Below, piece by piece: positions 45,639-56,204 of a stretch of 64,000 nt of DNA. The stretch spans positions 6,634,001 to 6,698,000 of the forward strand of contig VNWV01000001.1 in assembly GCA_009801085.1 (NCBI GenBank), in the 5' to 3' direction. The notes below the pieces were generated by a model. That model did not search any database. It was not told the origin of the DNA and saw nothing but the letters and a program-made list of their open reading frames with translations. Source of the DNA: Lasiodiplodia sp. COLG20 (lineage: Eukaryota; Ascomycota; Dothideomycetes; Botryosphaeriales; Botryosphaeriaceae). Position numbers and translations under genes: made by a program. Position 1 is the first letter of the stretch. Each line of letters opens with the position of its first letter.

Positions 45639-47484
45639 ATGCCAAACGAAATCAAGGACATCTACACGATCGACGAGAAGTCGTTCCCCTACATTGTCGA
45701 GCAGAATGCGACGGTGCAATTGAAGTCGAGCGAGGGCCTGTGCCGCGTGAACGTCTACCGTCCCAAGAGCTCAGAAAAGGTTCCGGTGCTGGTAACGTAC
45801 GGCCCGTATGGCAAGGACATCCACTACAAAGAGTGAGTCGATCAGAGCTCGGAGCTACCCCGCAACTCAGCTCACCCAACACCCCAGCTTCCACGCCAAG
45901 TCGTACTCCGAGGTCAACCCCGAGCACCACTCCGACCATTCTGCCTGGGAAACACCCGACCCCAAGTTCTGGACGAGCCATGGCTATGCGGTGGTACGTG
46001 CCGACGAGCGCGGCCTGGGACAGTCGCCCGGTCTGCTCGACACCATGTCGCGCGGCACGAGCGAGGCCTTCTTCGACGTCGTCGAGTGGGCTGCTGAGCA
46101 GCCGTGGTCGTCGGGCAGGGTGGGCTTGCTGGGCATTTCCTACTACGCCGGGTCGCAGTGGCGCGTAGCAGCGCGCAAACCCAAGGGCTTGTCGGCCATC
46201 GTGCCGTGGGAGGGCATGTCGGACTACTACCGCGACCGCTGCAGGCACGGCGGTATCTTGTCGAACGGCTTCATCAAGTTCTGGTGGGACCGCCAGGTCA
46301 TCACCAACCAGTATGGACGGCCTGGACGCGCGGCACGGAACTGGGGCCCGGATACCATCGAAGGCGACCTTGGAGAGGAGGAGTTGGCAAAAAATCGCCG
46401 GGACCAGAACATCGACAACGCGGAAAACACTTATCGCGATGATCTATACTACGCCTCCAAGGAATACGACATGGCAGACATCGAGGTACCGCTGCTCTCT
46501 GTTGGTAACTGGGGAGGCATCTTGTTGCATCTCCGCGGCAACGTTGAAGGCTTCGTAAACGCTGGATCTGAGTTCAAGTACCTCCGCATGATCACTGGTC
46601 GCCACGACCTGCCCTTCTACTACACCGAGGAGGTCGAGGTGCAGCGCAGCTTCCTGGACGCTTTCCTCAAGGGTGAGGACCGTGTTGGCTGGTCCGTCAA
46701 GGGCAAAGTGCCACCCGTTGACATCGTCCTGCGCAAGGGCGACGTTGGCTTCAATGACGCCAAAGCCGAGAAAGCCTACCCGCGCCGCACGGAAAACGAG
46801 TGGCCCATCGCCCGCACCAAGTGGACGAACTTCTACCTGACGTCCGACCAGCAGCTGACGCGCGTGGAACCACTGCACACGCCGCCCAAGAAGCTATCCT
46901 ACCGCGCGCTCGGCACCATCGACAACCCATCACTCGTTCAATTCACGACTCCGCCCTTCGAAGAGGAGACAGAGATCACAGGCAACGTGCTCGCGCACCT
47001 CAACGTCTCGGTCAGCGCCGACGCGACGGGGCCGACGCCCTCGGACATCGACCTGTTCGTGACGCTGCGCCACCTGTCGCCCGCCGGCAACGAGGTCTTC
47101 TACACGGGCACGGCCGGCGACCCCGTCCCGCTGACCAAGGGCTGGCTGCGCGTCTCGCTGCGCAAGACGAACCCGGACCACCCCAAGCATCGCCCCTACC
47201 TGCCGTGGCGCGAGTACCTCAGCACCGACCGCCAGCCCGTCATCCCCGGCGAGGTGTACGGCGTCGACATCGAGGTGTGGCCGACCAACGTCGTCGTCGA
47301 GAAGGGCGGCCGCCTCGTCTTCGAGGTCGCCAGCGGCGACACGCAGGGCAGCGGCATCTTCTGTCACAACCATCCCGTCGATCGCAGCGAGGAGAAGCTC
47401 AGGGGCGTGAACCACATCGTGTTTGGACCCAAGTTTAGCAATTATGTCACCCTGCCCATCATTCCGCCCAGGTTTGGGGCGTGA
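45639..47484 (+). CDS. CocE/NonD-type hydrolase (peptidase S15 fold)
   Basis: Exons 45639-45832 and 45888-47484 (55-bp intron), 596 residues. It is an alpha/beta hydrolase of the X-Pro dipeptidyl-peptidase S15/cocaine-esterase family. The N-terminal domain has VPVLVTYGPYGKD, RADERGLGQSPG, and the nucleophile elbow LGISYYAGSQW (Ser about residue 149). A likely catalytic His is in TGRHDLPFYY (about residue 304). The C-terminal jelly-roll domain (EITGNVLAHLNVSVSADA, DIDLFVTLRHLSP, PGEVYGVDIEVWPT, RLVFEVASGD) is that of the XPP C-terminal family. No signal peptide, so cytosolic. The substrate is unknown; fungal members are often near detoxification genes, which is not the case here. Confidence 0.92.
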
Positions 47485-47956
47485 AGAGGGTTTGTGAGAT
47501 GGAGATGGAGATTATTTTCGGATATAGCGTCATTAGAGTTCGAATGACTATGAAGATTAACGAGGGATTACGAAAGCTTATCTACATTACATGTGCAGTG
47601 AATGCCTTCACTGTGTGTCCTTCCTATACAACTATTTATAGGAAATTTGCAATCTCTGTGGTGAAGTACGGAAGTCGGGAATCATTCTGTGGCTTCTCCG
47701 TACTCACAGTAGTGTCCTTTAACCCTAGCTGTCTCGCTTTTAGACAGTCACTCAGAAAGTAAAACTCCCTAAAGTATAGGGAAACATAACGGTCAAGTTC
47801 CCTCCGTCAAATAAATGAACAACACCTAACCGGATATGCAGAGGAGAACAAAGTGTCGTTCGAACGAAAAATAAAAGGGGAGAGAACAAAAAAAAAGGGG
47901 GGGGAAGCATCACTTATCAACCATCCTGATCAGCAAACACACCCTGCCAAAGCTCC
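47485..47956. other. Convergent 3' flanks
   Basis: 472 bp between the stops of the hydrolase and the F-box-like gene, AT-richer than either, with an A/G run near 47888. No gene, hairpin terminator or element recognised. Confidence 0.5.
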
Positions 47957-50042
47957 TCAATCGTCGGCGCCCCTCCTCGCCGCCCTCCTCACCCACCTGA
48001 CATAGCACGGGGGCATGTGGTTCGTCTTCCGCAGTATGTAATCATACAAGCTCTCCGGCCAGACCTTGACGAACGACCCCGCCACCGGCCTGCTGCTGTC
48101 ATCACCACCACCCTCATCCCCGTACGGCCTCTCCCCCGCCCTCACGCCGCCGAGGATCGAGTACTGCAGCACGGCGGGCGGAAACGCCGGGTACGTCGGC
48201 GGCAGCAGCTCGTCCTCGAGCGCCGGGTCGAGGGGCGGTCCCGGACGCCGCTGGGGGTCGAAGTCGACGCATTCGTGGAAGAGGAGGTTGGTCAGGCGCG
48301 GGAAATGCAGCGCGCGCATGCGCTCGTAGACGCGCGGCCATGTGTCGTCGTCGCCGACGAGCATGCAGAACTCGAGGTGGAGCGATTCTAGCTGAGGGGC
48401 GAGGGTGGCGAGCAGAGAGAGGAGCGTGGCGGCGGTGGTTTTGATGCCGACGAGCATGATGTCTTTCAGGGCGGGCCAGGGGCAGGTGGTGGTGGTGGTG
48501 GTGGTGGTGCCGCCAGGGGTGGTGAGGAGGCTGGCGAGGATGTCGTCGTCGTGGGCGGCGGTGATGCGGGAGGAAGAGGAAGAGGAGGAGGTGGTCGTGG
48601 TGGTGAAGGCGCTGCGGGGTGCGGCCCAGGATTCGCACTTGTGTATGTGGTACTGAAGGTGGTCGAAGTCTTCGTCCCACCTAAGGGTGATGCTGATGCG
48701 CTCCAGGCGGCGCGCGGCGGCGGCACGCAGGAAGCCGGACAGCACGTCGGTGCTTTGGGCGTTGGGCGGCGACATCAGGCCGCAGAAGCCGATGTTGATC
48801 TCCAGGCTCCTGAGATGGTGGAAGGCGTCGGCCATGAGGTCCTTTTGCAGCGGTAAGAGGCTGTTGGGAGGCGGCGTATGGCTTCTGTTGTTGTTGCTGC
48901 TGCCGCCGTGCTGGCCGCCGCCGCCGCCGCATGCTTGGTCCCAAAGCTCGTTGAGATGGGGCGGCCGCCACGGGTACCGCGCCTCTTCGCCCGGGAGGGA
49001 TATGGTCAAGGAGGATAGGGTGTTTGTAAAGGAGTTGCGCCACCCCAGCGCCCGCAAGATGAAGGCGGTTTCGGCGGCTCCGTGATACAGTTTCTTCGTG
49101 CTTCGAGGGAGCACGTTGTCCCACGAAGTGTCGGTATTCTCGTCCCATGATGTGTCAATCATGCATCCACGCCATCGGGCTCCATGGCCGTCGCACTTGA
49201 CATCAAGCTCGATGGCTTCCAAGTTGACGAGATTAAGAAGCCCCTCGTCCATGGCGACATAGGCTCTCTGGAAGTTTGACGGCGTCTGCGGAGGCCATGA
49301 GGGCAACAGTGGTCTTCTTTCGCCTCGCATTCGATAATAGGGTAACATTTGCATGCATTCGAATATGTTGTTGTATTGGTAGCGGCGGCCGTCGTGGATG
49401 TATTCATTATAGAGGCCTCGCATGTACTTATCATCTGACTTTGCTGTCCCTACCAATATCATCAATGACTGAACGGTGCGGACTTGGTCACGTAGAGTTA
49501 CCGTCCATCTGAATGGCGTCTCGCCATTTCTCAAAAGGTAAATTGGGCAAGCTGAGAGTCTTTTCAAAGGTGAGCTTCCGCACCATCTTTGCTAGCGTCT
49601 GGGTATTCGCTACGCAGAGCATCCGAATCAAATCCGCCTCGTCGAAGTGGATGTTCAGGCATCTGAAAAGATGGCGTGCCCCCTCCTGCCCCATCCATCT
49701 TGAACAGAGACGAATCTGGCGTAGGTGCTTGTGGTCTAGATGTGAGATGATGACTGCCCAAATGTCTGCGGGAAGCGCAGGGGGTAGTCTGCGTAAGGTT
49801 ACTCCGAGCAGCGGTTGCGACGGCGCATGGACCACATCGATGATGCGCATCGGCGCTTTGAACGAGCTCGCTGGGATGATGGACTGTCCAGCAAGACGAT
49901 ATCCGTGCTGAGTACCGGGTCTCGTAACTTGGGTTTGGCTGAAAACACCAGCGCGTGCGGCACCTTGATTTGAGGTGTTGCGGGCGTGGTACGCGTGCCA
50001 TCCGGGCCCGAGATCCGACCAGTGATCGCTGCGTCCCGTCAT
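47957..50042 (-). CDS. F-box-like/LRR-type protein (intact member of a tandem pair)
   Basis: Exons (minus) 50042-49502 and 49443-47957 (58-bp intron with GTAACT and GACAG), 675 residues. An F-box-like stretch lies near residues 84-128 (LPADIWAVIISHLDHKHLRQ, then RLCSRWMGQEGARHLFRCL). Behind it are irregular leucine-rich segments typical of fungal F-box proteins (HHLRSLEINIGFCG, LESLHLEFCML, FPRLTNLLFHECVDFDP). F-box proteins recruit targets to SCF ubiquitin ligases; the target is unknown. Simple codon repeats encode Ser and Thr runs (about 48487-48600: GGT and GAG/GGA repeats on the plus strand). The start is uncertain: a Met at 49850 would remove about 64 poorly conserved residues. The next gene is a paralogue. 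Confidence 0.7.
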
Positions 50043-50390
50043 CGTTGCTGCTACTGCGTCGCAGCCGATGCAGGCCAGTGGCGCGTGATGATGCGTAGGC
50101 GCATGAACTGGTCGGAAAGGCAGCGTGGGGTTGGCGGACGGCTTTGGCCCGGAATCATAACGCCGGTGATGGGGCTTTCATCTCGCTTGTCCTGCGCGAA
50201 TCACATCATGTCCCAGCCATCCATTATACAGGGGGGTATCGCAGCCGAAGAGAAGAATAGTGAGGATGCCTCAGCTCTTTCTTAGAAAACAACATATGTG
50301 GGTAGCAGAAGCTATCGTCCGGACGTGTATGTAGAATTAAACCATGACATGCAGAGCAAAAAACAAACCATTACATATGAATCCCTTCCA
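50043..50390. other. Spacer between the tandem F-box-like genes
   Basis: 348 bp holding the promoter of the intact copy and the 3' flank of the broken copy. Positions 50299-50341 are similar to 52671-52711 (see repeat entries). Confidence 0.5.
50299..50341 (+). repeat. Dispersed direct repeat, copy 1
   Basis: A 43-bp stretch that aligns with 52671-52711 with a few mismatches and small gaps; the shared cores are AGCTATC, TCCGGACG and TATGTAGAATT. This copy is the 3' flank of the broken F-box-like gene. Confidence 0.6.
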
Positions 50391-50399
50391 TTAAGCCCC

Positions 50400-50530
50400 C
50401 TCGACCGAGCTATCATCGTCTGAGCTATCATCGTCGGTTGAGCTATCGTCCTCGGTCGAGCTATCGGCGTCGGTCGAGCTATCGTCGGTTGAGCTATCGT
50501 CGTCTGAGCTATCTTCGTCTGAGCTTTCTT
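50400..50530 (-). repeat. Acidic codon repeat (DSS/DDSS)
   Basis: Degenerate 9-15 bp units built on GAGCTATC and TCGTC (plus strand) encode a run of Asp-Ser-Ser with Thr and Glu at the C-terminus of the broken F-box-like gene. The intact neighbour has no such tail, so the repeat expanded after duplication or was lost there. Confidence 0.65.
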
Positions 50531-51684
50531 CGTCCCCGGTGTGGTACAAGTATAGCGCAGGCATGAGCGCCGTTTCCTTGAGCAGATAACGATACAGGTC
50601 TGATGAGTATCCTTTCCACAACTTTCGCCTAGCCAAAGATTCATGTATTACAGTTTCCGGTGGCGCAGAATCGCGAATTTCGTCGGCATACTCCTTAACA
50701 GCAAGAATCATGTCTTCGTCATGCGACTTGTCAGGCATGTCTTCATCGAAGTCGGCGCAACGGGAGAAATCGAGGTGACAAAGTTGTTTGAAAGGTATAT
50801 CGCGCATTCTCTCATAGAAGTTGGGCCAAGTGTCTTCATCCTCAAAGAGAACACAGTCGCACAACCGTAGTGAGCGAAGGGTATCAGACACCCTGGAAAG
50901 TAGAGTGATGAGTGAATCTACCGTGGTATCCTGGATGGTGAGGGTCAAATCTTGCAGCGCTGGGAGCTGGCAGTGTTCGACTATGCCTCGAAGTGCATCA
51001 GCGTCGTCATCTTTCGCATAGGACTCCATGTCCAATTCAAGGCATTGAAGCCCCGGAGCTGAGGCAAACCAATCTCCCAGGACTGGACAGTGGTTTCCCT
51101 GACCGGCCTGCTTCATTTTGGTTTCGAGATGTAGAGTCTTCAAATGTGTGAATGCCCCTCTGGTGAGAGACATCTGCTTCTGAACCCATGTCGCCCTGCT
51201 CAAATCGTCGTCAAATTCGCGACGCCGTGCTATGCTTTCTCACGCTTTGTACACATCGCGAGGCCCCCACCACATTACTGGGAATTCGATGAGAAGGCGC
51301 GTAAGAGAAGAGTTGGAAGAGTTCCGCGAGCCGATACTGCGCAGCATAGACGCCATTGCCGCCGCCTCTATAGCTCCATGGACTCTGATGTCAAATTCGT
51401 GCTCAATGTTTGGGTCGAAAAACGTGTCGCGCCACATCGGCCTGTCGTGATCGTCTGGGCCCCTTTATCTCAATCTCGCGGAGGTTAGGCAGATCGCAGA
51501 TAGCCTTCTCGAAGGCCGGGTAAAGTGGCCCGTATCCTTCGAAATCTTCCTGGGAGCACACGCGCCAATAAGCCTTGGGCGCTTGCTGATCCTTCTTGTA
51601 AGAACTGTACATCCCCCTCATATATTTTGTGTCAGCCCTTTCGCTCTCATCTGCTTATTCAGTCAGTCAACGTGCGGCGACAAG

Positions 51685-51834
51685 AGAGAGCATTAGCAAT
51701 CGATTTCACAAACAGTCGTGCTCCGAAACGGGAGGGGGTTCGATTCTATTCCAAAAGGAGGCAAGAACAGCGTCGGCATTTCAGGCTTTGTGAGTAGACT
51801 CACGTCCGTTGAAAACCGATTGCTAATGCCCTCT
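51685..51834. mobile_element. MITE-like element in an intron, 150 bp, terminal inverted repeats
   Basis: The left end reads AGAGAGCATTAGCAATCG (51685 on) and the right end is its reverse complement with one change (AGAGGGCATTAGCAATCG read inward from 51834). Weaker inverted similarity continues for about 35 bp. AAG flanks both sides (51682-51684 and 51835-51837), a possible 3-bp target duplication. There is no coding capacity. Removing the element and one AAG leaves an intron of 51 bp, close to the 58 bp of the intact paralogue. This strongly suggests insertion into a normal-sized intron. The superfamily is not determined. Confidence 0.65.
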
Positions 51835-52248
51835 AAGGATAAGGGACCACTTGCCTGTTAATTCGACATATTTGCGAAACCTGTAGAAGCTAAGCTCGGG
51901 AAGAAATGGACGGTCCTCGATGATAAGTGATTTAAAACTTTTTGCCAGTATCGGCCGTTCCGCCAGTCTAACCAGCCGACACATGTTGTGGTCGTATAAA
52001 GTGACGTAGAGATCTTCAAAGAGGTATTTTGTTGCTTCTGCCTCAAGTAACTTGCACGTGAGACGAAGTCTCTTGAGTGTGCCCCAGTCACGGCGACATT
52101 GCGCCACGATTAAGTACAGGACGTCTGCCGGGAGCGAGACTCGTGACTCTACCGCGGTGGGATGAGCAGTCTCACCGTTGTCGAGACCGCTAGCGTGACG
52201 GGTGGCTCGGGCCAGGGCCCGACTTTGGTTGCGAGTGTGCGGCGGCAT

Positions 52249-53221
52249 CGTGCGGTAGCGTTCCGAGCGCTGAAAGCATGCGAGGTTCGGCCGCCGCGTC
52301 GTTCTGAATCGGGGGAGTCGACTGTCGAAATCAGCGAATTTCGAACGCGTAAGTGAGATATGGATGTGATGGCGAGGCTGCTGAGCGATTTTGGAGATCC
52401 GCCTGCCGCGGTCAACGTGTTGGACAGGAAAGTGGGTTTGACAGCGGCCGGGTGGTTGGGCGCGTCGCGTACTTGACGGGAATCGCGTATCTTCTTCGGC
52501 TCTAACCAGAGTGGTACAAGACACTATACGCGAAACTGACGCGTCACCACAGGACTTCCATCCCAGTCTTAAAGAGGTTCTCACTCATTCCGCTTCCTCT
52601 CCTGAGCAATATAGTCACCTCTCGCAGCCGATGGCTAGCCTGGATTTGTTTTTTTTTATGCTCATGCCATGGGTAGTTAAAGCTATCATCCGGACGTATG
52701 TAGAATTTAATTCGACATTCAGCTTCAACTACCCATACATTGTTTTATTTTTGAAAAGAAAAAGATGAGGCATAGTTACACTCAAGGATCCCGCTATTCT
52801 TCGCGCTGGCCATCGGCTGCAGCACCCTTCTGTACTACCTACTTGATAATTCAGAGACGCCCATATTAATAGTTTTCGTGGCCTTCACCTGAGGCTGCAA
52901 CAAATATCTTGTCGGACAATGCACTCGATTGAAACGAGAGGCTATCTAAACTGGATTTTATCATTTTGACGTCTCAAAATCAGCTTTCAAGCATTCTGAA
53001 ATGAGGCTATATGCATTATCACAAGTTGCAAGGGGTTAGAATCTCCCACAACTCTCTCTTCCTTTTCATATGCCCACGAAAGCAGGAACAACGGCAGCCA
53101 ATGCCATACCAAACACTTCATTCGTAACGCTCAAAATCGAAGTTCAATCACACTGGAACCCAAAGCTCGGAAAACATGGCCCCTTCCTCTTGAGCACCAC
53201 TCACATCTCAAGCCTTTAGCT
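52249..53221. other. Intergenic region with remnant of an upstream tandem copy
   Basis: 0.97 kb between the broken F-box-like gene and the aldehyde dehydrogenase stop. It contains the repeat copy at 52671-52711, a T run at 52649 and otherwise AT-rich sequence from 52740 to 53100. No gene supported. Confidence 0.45.
52671..52711 (+). repeat. Dispersed direct repeat, copy 2
   Basis: Similar to 50299-50341, same orientation. That sequence follows the 3' end of the broken F-box-like gene, so this copy, lying upstream of it, may mark the 3' end of a further, now deleted tandem copy. Confidence 0.55.
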
Positions 53222-55048
53222 TCACCCTCTCCAATACGTCAACAACGTCTTACTCCCATACCACGTCAACAGACTCAGGCCCGACAGCAGCGGCAAAGCC
53301 GTCATGCCGAGCCCGAGCAGGATGCCCTGCTCGAAGAAGCCGATGTTCTTCTTGTAGGGCCGGTTCGGCGGTAGGGCGCTGGTGGCGTCCGTCTTCAGGG
53401 ACTTGAGCGCCTCGCTGTTGCTGGTGGCGCCAGGGACGACCTGCAGGATGGCGGACAAGCGGGCCGACAGGGGCGAGGGGTTGGCGTACTGGGGGCGAGG
53501 GACGGTGAAGAGGGACGAGGGGTAGCGGTTTGTGGTGTCGAGGGCGGCAGTGGTGGGTGCGGCGGGGCCGACTGCAGGGAATGGATGGGTTAGTCAGGTC
53601 TGTGCAGGTGGGGAGCGTGGACGAGTTTGCCTACCGAGGAGGTCGAGCGGGAAGTGGTTGGCGAAGGAGAGGTGGGCGGTGGTGAACTGGCTCATGTACT
53701 TGCAGGAGGCCGGGTCGGCGAAGAGGTAGGTCGCGAGGGGCGCGTTGCCGGCGATCCTGGTGCTGCAGGTCAGGAAAACTAGTGTCACACCGGGATATCG
53801 GAGTATTTTGTCTTAGTGCTTACTTGTTCGTTAGGTCGATGCCGTCGTCCAGGCTCGTGGTAGCATGCACGAGCAGGCAGCGTTCGCCGATCTTCCTGCC
53901 TAATGCGGTCGATTCCCTGGGTGGCCTCATTGTCAGCACACTCTCAACCCACCTCCACGGTTCAAACCCTCCCTTCAGTCAAAGAAATGCACTCACCTCT
54001 TTTCCACGTCCAAAATCGCCCCGTTCGCCCCCGCCGTCACCACTCTCACGCCCGCCTCGTTTTTCAACTGCTCCACCACACTCACCCCACCGCCCTTCCC
54101 CCTCCCATCGCCCACCCTCCCATTCACCGCCGCCCCATTACTCTTCTCCCCCGCCACGGCCATATACTTTATACTCTCCTGCACCACCGCATTCAGAAAC
54201 GCCTCCTTCGCGAACTCATTGACCAGCACAACGTCAGGCGCGTACGGCGAGCGACCACCGAAGCCAAACCGCGCCGTCACGAGCGCGCGAGCCGCAGCGC
54301 CCAAGTCAGCGTTGCGCTCAACGAGGGCGACGGCGCGGGCCGCGGCGGGCGAGATCAGCGAGGCCGATGTCGACGTCGACGAGATGCTGCTCAGCGCCTG
54401 CTCGCTGCCGCTCTGCAGCACCGAGATGACGTTGGACGTGGCGAAGAAGGAGGAAGGCGGCCGCGTGGTGACGATGGCGAAGATGTCCTGGTCCAGAGCT
54501 GTACTGAGGAGTTGGCGGATGACGGGCGGGAGGGTCTGGAGGGTTGTTTCGAGCTGTGTGGGCGGGGGGTGGTCAGCTGCGGGCTCAAGACAAAAAAAAA
54601 TAAAAAAGAAAATCGGACTCATGGGGGTTTTTACCTGCACGACGACGCAGTTCCCAGCCGCGATGGCGGAGGCCAGCGGCACGATGACGGAGTAGAAGAG
54701 CGTGTGCGCGGACGACTGCGGCTCGATGTAGACGATGCCCACGGGGTCGCGCCTGTCGGCCGCGTCTTTGCCGTGGGCGACGCTGTACTCGCGTTCGAGC
54801 TCGAGCTTCGGGTTCAGCGAGAGAAAGTGCTGCTTGACGGCGGCGAGCGTCAGGTAGAACTCGGTCTTCGCCTCGGCGAGCGTGTTGTGCGAGTCCCTCG
54901 TCGTAGCTTCCAGGACCGCGGCTTCGTGCGACACCAGCGTGCTGTGCAGGCTGCGCAGCTGGTCTTGCCGCCAGTAGATGTTGTGCAGTCGGCCGTCAAT
55001 TGCGGTCGAGCGGACGGTGGCGAGCGCCCGGCTTGCGTCGTCGGTCAT
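53222..55048 (-). CDS. Membrane-anchored aldehyde dehydrogenase-like protein, catalytic residues replaced
   Basis: Five exons (minus): 55048-54635, 54553-53997, 53916-53824, 53762-53635 and 53571-53222; 513 residues. The fold of class-3 (fatty) aldehyde dehydrogenases is visible: DGRLHNIYWRQDQLRSLHS, RDPVGIVYIEPQSSAHTL, AIAAGNCVVVQ, GFGGRSPYAPDVVLVNEF, and FANHFPLDLLG near the C-terminus. The last 35 residues hold a membrane helix (GILLGLGMTALPLLSGLSLL), as in Hfd1-type enzymes. The nucleophile is missing: the expected GQxC region reads FGGRSPYAPD (near residue 237), and the general-base ELGGK region reads ALVERNADLG. Activity as an aldehyde dehydrogenase is therefore doubtful. Start: first Met of the frame in context (MTDDAS). 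Confidence 0.85.
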
Positions 55049-55745
55049 GTTGGATGTGGTGGTTTTGGTGTGTATTCTCTCTCTTTGATGCTGTCCTGCT
55101 TCCTTGCTCTTTTGTGACACCAGATCTATTGCACGTCTTCTTGAGCTGTGCAAGAGCTGCAAACAATCGGGGACTGGAGAGATTATGCGGAGATCAAATT
55201 ATCAGCATGCGAATCACTGCAAGGCGATTAATTAAAAAGAGGTGGACGGTTCGGGAGAGTGGCTGCTTATTTCGACAGCTGCATCCGTCTCACATGCAGG
55301 GTTCAAGGGTGGACGGGCCAAGAGGGAGGGGGCCCGCACAAGAGGCGCCACGACGGGAGCCCCGGAGTGGATGCTGTTGGTTTCAGCATGGTGCTCCCCC
55401 CACATCCCGAGGCTGTGGGGTACGCTAGCCAAGGGGAGCTGAGTGACGCCCACGACATGTCAGCCCGCTGATTCCGACTTCTTGGTGCTTATTCTTGTCT
55501 TTCCGTGCATGCAGGGCCGAGGCCGAGCTCTCCGGCTTCATCTTGCTGTCTGCCATCAGCTCTACCCGAAAAATCACTTGCAGCGCGCACCAGCAAACCC
55601 GCTTAACAACCCTTTTCAACACAACCAAGCAAGAATATCCAACAACGAGACGTGAAGAATACCCACCACCTTTGTCTCTTTTTCCATTCTTCCAGCAGCA
55701 TCAACATCTAGCGCATTAACCAAACCGACCTAATCACCCACCACC
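55049..55745. other. Divergent promoter region
   Basis: 697 bp between the aldehyde dehydrogenase-like start (minus) and the small unknown gene (plus). A C/T-rich leader precedes 55746. No coding frame or known regulatory motif stands out. Confidence 0.4.
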
Positions 55746-56204
55746 ATGTCCGTCACTACAACCTCGAACCAAACCTACTACAACACCGTCAACGTCCTCG
55801 CCGACTACGAGCTCCACCACTCCCGCTCATCTCCCCCGACAAACGCGCCCGTCGTCGCCCCGCCCAACCCCAACCCGAACCCGTCGCACCAGAATCCGGA
55901 TGACTGGCCCACCGACCGCCGCCGCATTCCGGCCTACCGCCCCGTCCAGCCCGATATGGACCTGAGCACGAGGAGGGTCTACCTGAACCCGGCGGAGCGC
56001 GTCTTCGTGACAGTCATGTTCTTGGGTGTCTGGACGAATGGGGTGAGTATCGCCATTTCTTCTTTGGCCGGAAAGTCGGTGATGATGTGAGAGAGAGGTG
56101 GTATGCTAACATCTTCTACGATCCGAAAGACCGCAGCGCAGGTTTGGAGAAGGACGGGCGGGAAGCTGTGGAATATCCAGTACCCTATTGGGGGAGAGTT
56201 TTAA
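55746..56204 (+). CDS. Small protein of unknown function
   Basis: Exons 55746-56042 and 56142-56204 (99-bp intron, GTGAGT to GCGCAG, branch site GCTAAC); 119 residues. MSVTTTSNQTYYN is followed by a Pro/Asn-rich linker (PPNPNPNPSHQNPDDW), an Arg-rich patch (TDRRRIPAYRPVQPD) and a hydrophobic segment (ERVFVTVMFLGVWTNG). The spliced end is VWRRTGGKLWN. An acceptor five bases upstream gives a longer, different tail ending at 56373, so the C-terminus is uncertain. No family is recognised. It could be a short membrane-associated protein with a single anchor. Confidence 0.5.

Larger units (their letters stand above)
50391..52248 (-). pseudogene. Broken F-box-like paralogue (frameshift and nonsense codon)
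   Basis: Paralogue of the gene at 47957-50042 in the same orientation. Exon 1 (52248-51855) starts MPPHTRNQSRAL and has the F-box-like SLPADVLYLIVAQCRRDWG and YLFEDLYVTLYD. A 204-bp intron (51854-51651) has a GC donor (GCAAGT) and holds a MITE-like element. Exon 2 begins DESERADTKYMRGMY, matching KSDDKYMRGLY of the intact copy at the same splice position. After NLREIEIKG the frame is lost at a GGGGCCC run (about 51457-51463), and the homologous text resumes one frame away (DRPMWRDTFFD). Further on, a TGA at 51240-51242 stands where the intact copy has Trp. The rest is open to 50391 and ends in a DSS/DDSS acidic repeat. If the frameshift is a sequencing error, the TGA still remains. Confidence 0.72.

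Noticed and set aside
51736..51752. B-box-like GGTTCGATTC inside the MITE-like element, hinting at a tRNA or tRNA-derived SINE
   Set aside because: No matching A box, acceptor stem or T-stem pairing; the inverted termini fit a DNA element better.
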